The position numbers and the translations under genes are program-made. From assembly GCA_035524795.1 (NCBI GenBank), contig DATKOF010000018.1, forward strand, positions 27,606 through 91,605: a stretch of DNA of 64,000 bases. The letters run 5' to 3'. The notes below the pieces were generated by a model that worked only from the letters and a program-made list of their open reading frames with translations, was not told where the DNA came from and ran no database searches. This DNA comes from DATKOF01 sp035524795 (GTDB taxonomy: Bacteria > Pseudomonadota > Gammaproteobacteria > Burkholderiales > SG8-41). Below, piece after piece: positions 34,335 to 43,729 of the stretch; the first letter of the stretch is position 1, and each line of letters begins with the position of its first letter.

Positions 34335-35085
34335 ACGGGGCCTGTGGTGGACCGCGATCCTGGCGCTCGCGCTCGGCGCCGCTCCGGCCGCTGCCGCGGC
34401 GACGGCGCCGCTGCTGCCGGCGATCACCAGCACGCCGGCACCGGGTGGCGGTCAGACCTACAGCCTGTCGCTGCAAACCCTGATCCTGCTGACCAGTCTG
34501 ACGCTGCTGCCGGCGGCGGTGCTGATGATGACCGGATTCACGCGCATCATCATCGTGCTGTCGATGCTGCGCCACGCACTCGGCACCACGACGTCGCCGC
34601 CGAATCAGGTGCTGGTCGGGCTCGCGCTGTTCCTGACATTTTTTGTGATGTCGCCGGTGATCGACCGTATCTACAGTGACGCCTATCTCCCGTACTCCGA
34701 AAACAGGATCGGTGGCGATGAAGCACTGCAGCGCGCGTCCGCCCCGCTCAAGAGCTTCATGCTGAAACAGACACGGGAAGCCGATCTCGCGCTGTTTCTC
34801 AAAGCGTCCAATAGCCCCGCGGTCAGGGAACCGCAGGATGTGCCGTTGCGCGTGCTGATCCCGGCTTATGTGACGAGCGAACTGAAAACCGCTTTTCAGA
34901 TCGCGTTCCTGGTTTTCATTCCGTTCATGATCATCGACATCGTGGTCGCGAGCGTGCTGATGTCGATGGGGATGATGATGCTGTCGCCGGTGATGATCTC
35001 GCTGCCGTTCAAACTGATGCTGTTCGTGCTGGTCGACGGCTGGCACCTGCTGGTCGGCTCCCTGATCCAGAGTTTCAACACCTGA
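34327..35085 (+). CDS. fliP: FliP export-gate protein
   Basis: 252-residue core of the flagellar export gate (FliPQR). A cleavable signal sequence (LWWTAILALALGAAPAAAAA) is followed by four membrane segments. Family blocks are MMTGFTRIIIVLSMLRHALG, FLTFFVMSPVIDRIYSDAY and MGMMMLSPVMISLPFKLMLF. The start is the ATG at 34327, which places the signal sequence at the N-terminus. Confidence 0.97.
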   Translation: MAERGLWWTAILALALGAAPAAAAATAPLLPAITSTPAPGGGQTYSLSLQTLILLTSLTLLPAAVLMMTGFTRIIIVLSMLRHALGTTTSPPNQVLVGLALFLTFFVMSPVIDRIYSDAYLPYSENRIGGDEALQRASAPLKSFMLKQTREADLALFLKASNSPAVREPQDVPLRVLIPAYVTSELKTAFQIAFLVFIPFMIIDIVVASVLMSMGMMMLSPVMISLPFKLMLFVLVDGWHLLVGSLIQSFNT

Positions 35086-35116
35086 ACCGGCGCCCTGCGG
35101 AAAGTACCCGATCCCG

Positions 35117-35386
35117 ATGACGCCCGAATCCGTGATGACCCTCGGCCAGGAGGCGCTGCAGGTCACGCTGCTGCTTTCCGCGCCCCTGCTGCTGGCCGCG
35201 CTCGCGGTCGGTCTGCTGGTCAGCATTTTCCAGGCGGCGACCCAGATCAACGAGATGACGCTTTCCTTCATCCCCAAACTGATCGCGCTGTTCGTGACCC
35301 TGATCGTAGTCGGCCCGTGGATGCTGAACGTGATGCTCGATTACATGCGCCGCCTGTTCGAGGGACTGCCCGGCATGATCGGCTGA
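35117..35386 (+). CDS. fliQ: FliQ export-gate protein
   Basis: 89-residue two-span protein forming the lower part of the FliPQR gate. Blocks are VMTLGQEALQVTLLLSAPLL, GLLVSIFQAATQINEMTLSF and PKLIALFVTLIVVGPWML. Size and topology are exactly those of the family. Confidence 0.97.
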   Translation: MTPESVMTLGQEALQVTLLLSAPLLLAALAVGLLVSIFQAATQINEMTLSFIPKLIALFVTLIVVGPWMLNVMLDYMRRLFEGLPGMIG

Positions 35387-35398
35387 GCGGGGCCGGCG

Positions 35399-36181
35399 GT
35401 GATCTCCTTCAGCGACGCGCAGTGGCAAACGCTGCTGGCCGGCTTTCTGTGGCCACTGACGCGCATCCTGGGACTGATCGCGGCGGCACCGCTGCTCGGC
35501 AGCGCGTCGGTGCCGGTGCGCGTCCGGATCGGCCTCGCACTCGCCGTCACTTTGCTGCTGACGCCGCAGATCAAAGTGCCCGACATCGAGCCGTGGTCGG
35601 CGCCGGGCATCATCGTGCTCGCGACCCAGTTCATTATCGGTTCGATGATGGGATTCGCGATCCAGATCGCCTTCGCGGTCGTCGACCTCGCCGGCGAAGT
35701 CGCGGGACTGCAGATGGGACTCGGCTTCGCCAGCTTTTTCGATCCGCTCAGCGCCAGCGACGTGCCGGTCATCGCGCAATTCCTGGGCATGGTCGCGACA
35801 CTGTTGTTCCTGAGCCTGAACGGCCATCTGCTGTTGCTGTCGGCACTCGCCGGCAGCTTCGAACTGGTGCCGATCGCGGCGCCGCATCTGCATGCCGGCA
35901 TCATGCTCGATCTGGTCGAGTCCGGCGGACGGATTTTTGTGAGCGGTTTCATGCTCGCACTGCCGGTCATCGGCGCACTGTTGATCATCAACCTCGCGCT
36001 GGGCGTGCTGACGCGCGCCGCGCCGCAACTCAACCTGTTCTCGGTGGGATTCCCGCTGACGCTGCTGGCAGGAATCGCCGTGCTGACGCTGGTAATGCCT
36101 TATCTGGGCGACGCGCTGGCCGGAATGTTCGGACAGCTCCTTGATTTCGCAGCCGCGCTGTTCCATGAGCAGAGCGGCTGA
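35399..36181 (+). CDS. fliR: FliR export-gate protein
   Basis: 260-residue membrane protein with five or six hydrophobic helices. Recognisable blocks are FLWPLTRILGLIAAAPLLG, GEVAGLQMGLGFASFFDPLS and LALGVLTRAAPQLNLFSVGF. The start is a GTG 12 bases after the fliQ stop, needed to include the first conserved helix. Last gene of the fliLMNOPQR operon; convergent with flgL across 50 bases that hold only short imperfect hairpins. Confidence 0.95.
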   Translation: MISFSDAQWQTLLAGFLWPLTRILGLIAAAPLLGSASVPVRVRIGLALAVTLLLTPQIKVPDIEPWSAPGIIVLATQFIIGSMMGFAIQIAFAVVDLAGEVAGLQMGLGFASFFDPLSASDVPVIAQFLGMVATLLFLSLNGHLLLLSALAGSFELVPIAAPHLHAGIMLDLVESGGRIFVSGFMLALPVIGALLIINLALGVLTRAAPQLNLFSVGFPLTLLAGIAVLTLVMPYLGDALAGMFGQLLDFAAALFHEQSG

Positions 36182-36231
36182 CCCCAAATACGGGGCGATC
36201 CGCTCAATGCGGTCGGGACCGTGGAATCAAA

Positions 36232-37452
36232 TCAAAGATAATCGAACAGCGAATTGCCGGCCACGTACTGGAACGACTGCTGCGCGGCCTGCAGCGTGGT
36301 CTGGTATTTCGCCAGATCGGTCGCGGCCTTCGCATAATCGACGTCCTGCAATTGCGACAGCGTCTGCTGGTACTGGGTGTCGAGGCTCTGGCTGGCGCCG
36401 GTCAGGTCGCTGATCTCGGTGAGGCGTGCGCCGACCGCGCCCGACTGCCCGTTGAGGCTGGTCAGCGCCTGGTCGAGGTTCGAGAGCGCGAGGCCGAGGC
36501 TGTTCGCAAACCGGGCATCGGCGGCCGTCCCCGAAGCGGGCGCCTGCAGCGCTCCGATCAGGTCCGAGATGGTCTGGAAAATACTCTGGTTGGCGCTCGG
36601 TGTTACGGTGAACTGGTCGCCGTCGGCCGGATCGCCGGTGATGTTGACCTGCATGCCGTCGAAGCTGATCGCGTTGCCGCTGGTGTACGGCTGTGCGGTC
36701 GCCAGCGTGGTGCCGGTCGTGGCATCGACGACATCGTAAGTGGTCGTCGTGGCGCTGCCGGTGGTGGTGACCGTGAAGTTGATCTGGTAGCTGTCGCCGG
36801 TCAGCGCGGTCGGATCGGCCACCGTGCCCTGCGTGATGACGCCGCTGCCGGCGTTGGCGGCGGCGGGCTGCGCGATGAAGGTGCCGTTGCCGTTGCGGAT
36901 GTTCATGAACACGTCCGAGCCCGGCAGATTGGCCGCGATGCGGCTTGCGGCATTGGTCTGGATCAGGCGCTGGCCGGCGTCGCCGAGATAGGCGACCCCC
37001 GCCGGAGTCTGTGCGAACGGCTGCACGCCCGACTGGAAGCCCGCGAACAGATAATGTCCCTGGCCGTCGTCGCTGTTGGCGAGCGTCAGCAGTTGCTGAT
37101 AGTCCTGCTGCAACTGCTGCGCCAGCGTCGCCTTGTCGGAATCGGACAATACTCCGTTGCCGGCGGAGACCGCGGTTTCGCGCACGCTCTGGATCAGGTT
37201 GGTAACGCCGGTCAGCGCGCTGTTGGTCAGCGCCAGCGTATTGGTCGCGACCTGCTGGTTGGTCTGATACTGGCTGTTGACCGCGATCGACTGCTGCACT
37301 TCGAGCGCCTGCGCGGCGGCGATCGGATCGTCGGCGGGGGTCAGGATGCGCTTGCCGCTCGAGATCTGCTGCTGTGTGTTCAGCAGCCGCGATTCCTGAT
37401 TCTGGATCTGGGCAAGGCCGAGGTCATAGACCGTATTGGTGCTGATGCGCAT
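36232..37452 (-). CDS. flgL: FlgL hook-filament junction protein
   Basis: 406-residue hook-associated protein 3 between FlgK and the filament. Flagellin-like N-terminus (MRISTNTVYDLGLAQIQNQ, QQISSGKRILTPADDPIAAA) and C-terminus (LQDVDYAKAATDLAKYQTTL, QQSFQYVAGNSLFDYL). The central domain has an Ig-like Thr-rich insert. It lies 12 bases after flgK and shares its sigma-28 promoter. Confidence 0.96.
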   Translation of the reverse strand: MRISTNTVYDLGLAQIQNQESRLLNTQQQISSGKRILTPADDPIAAAQALEVQQSIAVNSQYQTNQQVATNTLALTNSALTGVTNLIQSVRETAVSAGNGVLSDSDKATLAQQLQQDYQQLLTLANSDDGQGHYLFAGFQSGVQPFAQTPAGVAYLGDAGQRLIQTNAASRIAANLPGSDVFMNIRNGNGTFIAQPAAANAGSGVITQGTVADPTALTGDSYQINFTVTTTGSATTTTYDVVDATTGTTLATAQPYTSGNAISFDGMQVNITGDPADGDQFTVTPSANQSIFQTISDLIGALQAPASGTAADARFANSLGLALSNLDQALTSLNGQSGAVGARLTEISDLTGASQSLDTQYQQTLSQLQDVDYAKAATDLAKYQTTLQAAQQSFQYVAGNSLFDYL

Positions 37453-37464
37453 GGGGATTTATTC

Positions 37465-39384
37465 CTAACTGCTGCCGAGATCGAGCAGCGACTGGAAAAC
37501 GGTGTCCGAAATCTGAATCAGCTTGGCCGCCGCCTGGTAGGCCTGCTGGTAGTTGAGCAGCTTCGCCGCTTCCTCGTCGAGGTTGACGCCGGAAATCGAC
37601 TGCTGCAGCTGCGTCGCCTGCGACAGCGCCGCGGCCTGCGTCGCCTGGTTGTTCTGGACGCTGCTGGCCTGGACGCCGATGTCGGCGACCAGGCTGGCAT
37701 AGGCCGACTGGTACGACTGGGTGCCGCTGTTTACCGCATTCTGGTTCTGCAGCGCGGCCAGCAGCAGCGCATTGCTGTTGTCGCCGCTGCCGCCAATGTT
37801 GGGCATGATGGTGAAGGTGTCACCCGCCTTGGGCGTGCCGCTGATGGCGACGCTCCAGCCGTTGTAGCTGATGGCACCGCCCGAGGTGTAGGCAACGCCG
37901 GTCGGATTGCCGGTGCCGGCGCCGCTGACGTCGAAAGTCGCCGCGCCGGTGAACGTGATCGTCACCGGCTGCTGCAGGTTGGCATTCGGCGGCGCTGGTG
38001 GATCGACCGTCGGTGCGCTGATCGTCGCGTCGCCGAGATTCGCGGCACTCGCCTGTGTGCGTATCGGTGCTGCAGCGGCGATTTGCGCAGGATTGCTGAT
38101 CGCGACGCCGCTCTGCGCCGCGCCGTTGATCGTCGGCTGGATCAGGAAACTGTCACCAGCCTGCGGCGTGCCGCCGGTCAACTGCAAACTGAATCCGTCG
38201 ATGGTAACGCCAGCCGCAAGACTGGCGGGCGTGATCGTCTGCTGAGTGTTGTCCGACAGGCGCGTCAGTGTGTAATTCGTGCCGTCGAAGGAGAGTGCAT
38301 AGTCGCTGGCGGTCAACGCGTCGCCGTCGACAATCGAGCTCGCGATCTGCGCGGTGCCGGCGTTGGTCGTGTTCGGGATGACCTGCGGAGCCGGCACGTT
38401 GAAGAACGCGCTGCCGAGCGCGCCGTTCAGATCCTGCCCCAGTTGTTGCTGGTTGTTGAAGCTGGTCGCCAGCGCGAGCGCGATCCGGCCCAGCTGGTTC
38501 TGCGCCGGCCCCAGCGTCTGGTCGCGGAACGTCAGCAGTCCGCCCAGTGTGCCGCCGTTCAGGCTGCTCTCCGGCAGCAGCACATTGTTGCCGGCAGTGG
38601 TGAGCGCAACCGTCAATCGGCCGGGATCGTCGGGACTGTTGACCGCGGACAATGCATAGTTCTGGATGCCGACGACCAACGCCTGTCCGCTGCCGATGAA
38701 CAGATCGTAATTGCCGTTCGATTCCTGCACCACCGTCGTGCGCACCAGCTGGTTCAGTTGGTTGACCAGCTGGTCGCGCTGGTCGAGCAGGTCATTTGGC
38801 GGCTGGCCGCTCGCCGTTCCCTGGGCCGATATGATGGCCTTGTTGAGTTGGGCGACCTGGGACGCGTAGGCGTTGATCTGGGCGACCGTCGAGGTGATCT
38901 GTGAATTCACGTCGCTGTTGGTCTGCGTCAACTGCTGCCCCAGCGACTGGAATTTCTGCGCCAGCGTCTGCCCCGACGCTAGCATCGACGCGCGTGCAGC
39001 GCTGTCGGTGGGATCGTTGGCGACGTTGTGCACGTTCGAGAAAAAATCCTGCAGCGACGAAGTCAGGCCGGTGTTCGCATCTCCGAACAGGTTATCGACC
39101 TGTGAAATCCAGGTCTGGTAAGTGTCGAGCGCCGAGCTTTGCGTCTGCGCTTCATTGACCTGGTTGGCGACGTACTGCTGGTAGACGCGCTGGATCGAGA
39201 CGACCTGGGTGCCCTGTCCGATATAGCCCGAACCGGTGAACAGCGGCAGCACGGTCGCCTGCTCGATGGCCTGGCGGTTGTAACCGGGCGTGTTCGCGTT
39301 GGAAATATTGTGCCCGGTCGTGGCCAAACCGAGCTGGGCGGCGTTCAGCCCTGACAGTCCGATCCCGAGAATGTTGGTGGTCAC
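37465..39384 (-). CDS. flgK: FlgK hook-filament junction protein
   Basis: 639-residue hook-associated protein 1. The N-terminus is TTNILGIGLSGLNAAQLGLA with the rod/hook motif GHNISNANTPGYNRQ. The C-terminus has NLDEEAAKLLNYQQAYQAAA and ISDTVFQSLLDL. The start is assigned to a GTG at 39384, which follows AGGAA at a good distance. An in-frame ATG at 39417 lies only three bases from the predicted sigma-28 -10 element and so would be at or before the transcription start. The middle contains two repeated beta-domain segments (FTIMPNIGG; FLIQPTING). Confidence 0.95.
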   Translation of the reverse strand: MTTNILGIGLSGLNAAQLGLATTGHNISNANTPGYNRQAIEQATVLPLFTGSGYIGQGTQVVSIQRVYQQYVANQVNEAQTQSSALDTYQTWISQVDNLFGDANTGLTSSLQDFFSNVHNVANDPTDSAARASMLASGQTLAQKFQSLGQQLTQTNSDVNSQITSTVAQINAYASQVAQLNKAIISAQGTASGQPPNDLLDQRDQLVNQLNQLVRTTVVQESNGNYDLFIGSGQALVVGIQNYALSAVNSPDDPGRLTVALTTAGNNVLLPESSLNGGTLGGLLTFRDQTLGPAQNQLGRIALALATSFNNQQQLGQDLNGALGSAFFNVPAPQVIPNTTNAGTAQIASSIVDGDALTASDYALSFDGTNYTLTRLSDNTQQTITPASLAAGVTIDGFSLQLTGGTPQAGDSFLIQPTINGAAQSGVAISNPAQIAAAAPIRTQASAANLGDATISAPTVDPPAPPNANLQQPVTITFTGAATFDVSGAGTGNPTGVAYTSGGAISYNGWSVAISGTPKAGDTFTIMPNIGGSGDNSNALLLAALQNQNAVNSGTQSYQSAYASLVADIGVQASSVQNNQATQAAALSQATQLQQSISGVNLDEEAAKLLNYQQAYQAAAKLIQISDTVFQSLLDLGSS

Positions 39385-39419
39385 CGTAAATTCCTGTGGT
39401 TGCACCGCGTCGTCCATCG

Positions 39420-39446
39420 TTTACGGCAGCGCGCGGTAAAAATTTA
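39420..39446 (-). promoter_or_regulatory. FliA (sigma-28) promoter of flgK-flgL
   Basis: Minus strand: TAAATTTT at 39446-39439 (7 of 8 to TAAAGTTT), exactly 11 bases, GCCGTAAA at 39427-39420. The -10 is identical to that of the flgM promoter. It lies between flgJ and flgK, so the hook-associated genes have a late promoter besides any readthrough from flgB-flgJ. Confidence 0.75.
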
Positions 39447-39461
39447 TTCCGTCGCCGGCAG

Positions 39462-40307
39462 TTACCCCGCCAAGCCCTGGCGCAGCGCGTTGCTGTTGAT
39501 GATGCGCACCAGCTTGTCCGCGTACATCGGATCAGTCGCATAGCCGGCCTGCTGCAGGCCGCGTGCGAAATCCGCGGCGTCGCTTCCCTGCGCCAGTGTC
39601 TCGCTGTAGCGCGGCTGCGAAGTCAGCAGCTGCGCGTAGTCCTGGAATGCTTCGGCATAAGAGCCATAGACGCGGAAACGCGCGGTGATTTTTTGCGGCG
39701 CGCCGTTTACATATTCGGTCGTCGTCACCTCGGCGGTCGGGCCGCTCCATCCGGCGTCGGCCTTGATCCCAAACAGGTTGTAGGTGTTCGATCCGCCCGC
39801 GGATCTGATTTCGCCCTGCCCCCAGCCGCTTTCGAGCGCGGCCTGTGCCAGGATGAACTGAGGCGGTACGCCGGTGCTCTGGGAGGCTTGTGCCGCGTAC
39901 GGCCACATCTGGCTGACAAACTGCTGCGCGCGTGCGCCGGCGGGCGATGTTGACGCCGGTGCCGGATTTGGATTGCCGACAGCCGCCGGCGTGGTCGTCG
40001 TCTGCGACAGTTGGCGCGTGATCACGTCAGCAAGGCCCGTGCCGCGCTTGGACATCTCCTGCGCGATCTGCTGGTCGAGCATCGAAGTGTAGAAGCGGGT
40101 CTGTTCGCCGTCGAACGGCCCGTCCTGCGTGCCGCCCGCTTCGCGCATCGTCTTCAGCATCATCTGCAAAAACAACGCCTCGAACTGCTGCGCGGCCTGC
40201 TTGACCGCGCCCTGCGGATCGTTCTGGGCGCGCAACTTCAGGCCGTCCAGTGCGTGTGCATCGATCGACAGCGCCGCTGACGCGCCGGCCGCACTGTCGA
40301 TCGCCAT
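39462..40307 (-). CDS. flgJ: FlgJ rod cap and peptidoglycan hydrolase
   Basis: 281-residue dual-domain protein. The N-terminal rod-binding domain (about residues 30-100) has AAQQFEALFLQMMLKTMREA and FYTSMLDQQIAQEMSKRG. The C-terminal glucosaminidase domain (about 130-281) has AALESGWGQGEIRSAGG, with a catalytic Glu, and NTYNLFGIKADAGW. The two-domain form is typical of beta- and gammaproteobacteria. It lets the rod pass the peptidoglycan layer. Confidence 0.96.
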   Translation of the reverse strand: MAIDSAAGASAALSIDAHALDGLKLRAQNDPQGAVKQAAQQFEALFLQMMLKTMREAGGTQDGPFDGEQTRFYTSMLDQQIAQEMSKRGTGLADVITRQLSQTTTTPAAVGNPNPAPASTSPAGARAQQFVSQMWPYAAQASQSTGVPPQFILAQAALESGWGQGEIRSAGGSNTYNLFGIKADAGWSGPTAEVTTTEYVNGAPQKITARFRVYGSYAEAFQDYAQLLTSQPRYSETLAQGSDAADFARGLQQAGYATDPMYADKLVRIINSNALRQGLAG

Positions 40308-40308
40308 T

Positions 40309-41445
40309 TCAGATGATCTCCAGTTCGGCGTGCAACGCGCCCGCCGCCTTCATCGCCTGCAGGATCGCGACCAGGTCCTGCGGCGTCGCGCCCAGCGCAT
40401 TCAAGGCCTTGACGACCTCTGCCAGCGAAACTCCCGCCGGCACCATGATCAGACTGCCTTTTTCCTGCTGTACCACGATATCGGAACGCTCCGCCTGCAC
40501 CGTCGTCCCCGACGACAGCGGGCCCGGCTGGCTGATCACCGGCTCGGTCGCAACGATCACGGCAAGGCCGCCGTGCGCAACCGCGCAGGCATCGACGGTC
40601 ACGTTCTGGTTCATCACGATCGAGCCGGTGCGCGCGTTGAGAATGATTTTGGCCGCGCCGGCGCCCGGCGTAACTTCGATATTCTCGACGTCGGCCAGAA
40701 ACGCAACGCGCGCGTTGGCATCGACCGGCGCAACGACGCGCACCACGCGGCCGTCGACCGCCGCCGCGGTGCCGGCGCCGATTTTGGCGTTGATCGCGGC
40801 AACGATTTTGGCGACAGTGGTGAAATCGGTATCGTTGGATTCGAGTTCAATGTACTGGCCCTGCCCCAGCGGCGAACTGACGGCGCGTTCGACAGTGGCG
40901 CCGGCCGGGATGCGGCCGGTGGACAGCGAATTGATCTGCACCTTGCTGCCGTTGGCGGAGGCGCCGGCGCCGCCGACCGCGACACTGCCCTGCGCCATCG
41001 CATAAACCTGACCATCGGCGCCCTTCAGCGGCGTCATCAGCAGCGTGCCGCCGCGCAGGCTCTTTGCGTTGCCGAGCGACGATACCGTGACGTCGATGGT
41101 CTGGCCGGTGGCCGCAAATGCCGGCAGCGCCGCCGTGACCATCACTGCGGCGACATTCTTCAGCTGCATCGTGCTGCCGACGCTGGCCGGCACATTGACG
41201 CCGAGCTGCGACAGCATGCTGATCACACTCTGCACCGTGAACGGCGTCTGCGTGGTCTGGTCGCCGCTGTTGTCGAGCCCGACCACCAGGCCGTACCCGA
41301 TCAGCTGGTTGTCGCGCATGCCCTGTATCGACACCAGGTCCTTGATGCGCTCGGCATGCGCTGTCATCGCCAGTATCAGGGCGCCGGCGAGCAATGCCAC
41401 GATGCGCAGTCCGATCGCACCACGTCTACGGTCAGAACACCTCAT
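40309..41445 (-). CDS. flgI: FlgI P-ring protein
   Basis: 378-residue periplasmic ring protein. A signal sequence (LRIVALLAGALILAMTAHA) is followed by the conserved start ERIKDLVSIQGMRDNQLIGY. The family C-terminal segment ALNALGATPQDLVAILQAMK is present. It lies one base before flgJ. Confidence 0.97.
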   Translation of the reverse strand: MRCSDRRRGAIGLRIVALLAGALILAMTAHAERIKDLVSIQGMRDNQLIGYGLVVGLDNSGDQTTQTPFTVQSVISMLSQLGVNVPASVGSTMQLKNVAAVMVTAALPAFAATGQTIDVTVSSLGNAKSLRGGTLLMTPLKGADGQVYAMAQGSVAVGGAGASANGSKVQINSLSTGRIPAGATVERAVSSPLGQGQYIELESNDTDFTTVAKIVAAINAKIGAGTAAAVDGRVVRVVAPVDANARVAFLADVENIEVTPGAGAAKIILNARTGSIVMNQNVTVDACAVAHGGLAVIVATEPVISQPGPLSSGTTVQAERSDIVVQQEKGSLIMVPAGVSLAEVVKALNALGATPQDLVAILQAMKAAGALHAELEII

Positions 41446-41452
41446 GCGGCCC

Positions 41453-42121
41453 TCAGAATGGCAGGAAGCTCAGGAAGAAACGCGCCAGCCAGCCCGCAAC
41501 CTGCGCTTCGTCGATCACGCCGTTGGCCTTGTACTCGATGCGCGCGTCGGCGACCTGGGTCGAGTTGATAGTATTGGTGGAATCGACGAAATGCGGATCG
41601 ACGACGCCCGAAAACCGGATGTATTCGGTGCCCTGCGCCATCGCGATCTGCTTCTCTCCCGACACCACCAGATTGCCGTTCGGATAGACATCGGTGACGG
41701 TGACCGCGATGGTCCCGGTAAAATCATTGTTGGCCGTCGCCTGCCCCTTGCCGTCGAACGCGTGAGCAGAGCTGGCGTCAACCGACGAATTGAGCAGGCT
41801 GGTGCCCGGCAGGCCGGTCAGTGTATTGACCCCGTACTTGGTCGACCCCGTCTTCGAATACTGGGTTTCCGAATTTTTGTCGGCCTGCATCTTTTCGGCG
41901 ATCTGGATGATCAGGGTGTCGCCGACATAGCGCGCGTGGTGATCTTCGAACAGTGGATGGTAGGTGTTGCCCGCCTGATAGATCGCACCGTTTGCGGACG
42001 CATTCGCCGCCGGCGCCGGACGCGCCGTCAGCGGCTGGTGCACGATCGTGGACGGCGCAGTCGCGCAGCCCGCCGCGACGGCGGAAAAAGCCAGAGTAAA
42101 AAAAACCGTGCGGCGGCTCAT
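41453..42121 (-). CDS. flgH: FlgH L-ring lipoprotein
   Basis: 222-residue outer-membrane ring protein. The signal sequence ends in a lipobox (VAAGC, Cys19). Conserved blocks are DTLIIQIAEKMQADKNSET, NGNLVVSGEKQIAMAQGTEY and IRFSGVVDPHFVDSTNTI. It lies between flgG and flgI as usual. Confidence 0.97.
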   Translation of the reverse strand: MSRRTVFFTLAFSAVAAGCATAPSTIVHQPLTARPAPAANASANGAIYQAGNTYHPLFEDHHARYVGDTLIIQIAEKMQADKNSETQYSKTGSTKYGVNTLTGLPGTSLLNSSVDASSAHAFDGKGQATANNDFTGTIAVTVTDVYPNGNLVVSGEKQIAMAQGTEYIRFSGVVDPHFVDSTNTINSTQVADARIEYKANGVIDEAQVAGWLARFFLSFLPF

Positions 42122-42134
42122 CGCGGCTGTACCG

Positions 42135-42917
42135 TCAGATCTGGCTCAACCGTTCCAGCATCTGGTCTGCGGTCTGCACCGCCTTGGAGTTGATCTCGTA
42201 GGCGCGCTGGGTCTGGATCATGTTGACCAGTTCCTCCACGACGTTGACGTTGGAGGTCTCGACATAACCCTGGCTCAGCGAGCCGAGCCCGTTGGCGGCG
42301 GGTTGGCCGACGGTCGGCGTGCCCGACGACGCGGTTTCCAGATACAGGTTTTCGCCCATGCCCTGAAGCCCGGCGGGATTGATGAAATTGGCGAGCTGGA
42401 TCGTGCCGACCTGGGTCGGCGTGGCCTGTCCCGCCTGCAGCACCGACACCGTGCCGTCCTTGCCGATGGTAATGGTCTGCGCGTTATTCGGGATCGTCAC
42501 CTGCGGCTGTAGCGGATAGCCGCTCGCGGTCACTACCTGCCCCTGGCTGTTGAGCTGAAACGAGCCGTCGCGCGTATAGGCGGTGGTGCCGTCCGGCAGC
42601 AGCACCTGGAAAAAACCTTGGCCGTTGATCGCGATATCGAGCGAATTGCCGGTCTGTTGCAGATTGCCCTGCGTAAAAATGCGTTCGGTCGCGACCGGCT
42701 CGACGCCGGTGCCGATCTGCAGCCCGGACGGAATCTGCGTCTGCTGCGACGACTGCGCGCCAGGCTGGCGGATCGTCTGGTACAGCAGGTCTTCGAACAC
42801 CGCGCGCGCGCGCTTGAAACCGTTGGTGCTGACGTTGGCAAGATTGTTGGAAATGACGTCGAGCTGGGTCTGCTGGGCGTCCATTCCGGTTTTGGCGATC
42901 CACAGCGATCGGATCAT
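42135..42917 (-). CDS. flgG: FlgG distal rod protein
   Basis: 260-residue rod protein. The N-terminal rod motif IRSLWIAKTGMDAQQTQLDV, ISNNLANVSTNGFKRAR and the C-terminal VNVVEELVNMIQTQRAYEIN are those of FlgG. Exact family length (260). Confidence 0.98.
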   Translation of the reverse strand: MIRSLWIAKTGMDAQQTQLDVISNNLANVSTNGFKRARAVFEDLLYQTIRQPGAQSSQQTQIPSGLQIGTGVEPVATERIFTQGNLQQTGNSLDIAINGQGFFQVLLPDGTTAYTRDGSFQLNSQGQVVTASGYPLQPQVTIPNNAQTITIGKDGTVSVLQAGQATPTQVGTIQLANFINPAGLQGMGENLYLETASSGTPTVGQPAANGLGSLSQGYVETSNVNVVEELVNMIQTQRAYEINSKAVQTADQMLERLSQI

Positions 42918-42941
42918 CGGGTTCTCCTTTAACTCCGTTCG

Positions 42942-43685
42942 TCAGCTGTTGATCAACAGCGTCTGTGCCGCAGCGCGTTCGTTCTGGTCGGCGTTCTGCA
43001 ACAGGCTCATGTTCATTTCGTACTGGCGCGCGGACTCGATCATGTCGACCATCGCGGAAACCACGTTGACATTGCTGCCTTCGAGCGCTCCCGTCACCAG
43101 CGACACGCCGGCGTCAGCCTCCGCCGGTTCACCGCCGGCAAGGTGAAACAGCCCGTCGCTTCCCTTCGTCAATTGCGCGGGCTCGGGATTGACCAGCTTG
43201 ATCCTTCCGACGGTGCTGACCGTGTTCGGCTGATTGCCGTTCGGCACCGCAGATACCGTGCCGTCGCGGCCGATTACCGCCTGCGTGTCCTGCGGAAGCG
43301 TGATCGGGCCGCCGTCGCCCAGCACGTTGCGTCCATCGTGCGTCTGCAACAGGCCGCTGGCGTCCACCTGCAGGCTGCCGTCACGCGTGTAGGCCTCGGA
43401 ACCGTCTTCCATCTGCACTGCGATCCAGCCATCGCCCGCCACTGCCACATCCAGATTGCGCCCGGTTTCCTGGATCGGGCCCGGCGTCAGATCAGCGCCC
43501 GCCGTTGAATCGACGACGAATGCGCGCGTCGTCAGACCCGCGCCGTTGACATAGGCGGCGCGGAACGCGCTGATATCGGCGCGGTAACCGGTGGTGCTGG
43601 CGTTGGCGAGGTTGTGCGCGATCGTCGCCTGCCGTTCGGCCATGTGCGCGGCACCGGTCATCGCGATATAAATCATCCTGTCCAT
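42942..43685 (-). CDS. flgF: FlgF proximal rod protein
   Basis: 247-residue rod protein with MDRMIYIAMTGAAHMAERQA, IAHNLANASTTGYRADIS and the C-terminal VNVVSAMVDMIESARQYEMN. Paralogous to flgG, which follows by 24 bases. Confidence 0.97.
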   Translation of the reverse strand: MDRMIYIAMTGAAHMAERQATIAHNLANASTTGYRADISAFRAAYVNGAGLTTRAFVVDSTAGADLTPGPIQETGRNLDVAVAGDGWIAVQMEDGSEAYTRDGSLQVDASGLLQTHDGRNVLGDGGPITLPQDTQAVIGRDGTVSAVPNGNQPNTVSTVGRIKLVNPEPAQLTKGSDGLFHLAGGEPAEADAGVSLVTGALEGSNVNVVSAMVDMIESARQYEMNMSLLQNADQNERAAAQTLLINS

Positions 43686-43729
43686 CGCACCTCCACAATC
43701 TCCACCGACATTTCCCGATTCGTGCCGGC

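Noticed and set aside
36182..36231. Short hairpins between fliR and flgL as a bidirectional terminator
   Set aside because: Stems are only 4-5 bp and there is no T-run in either direction.
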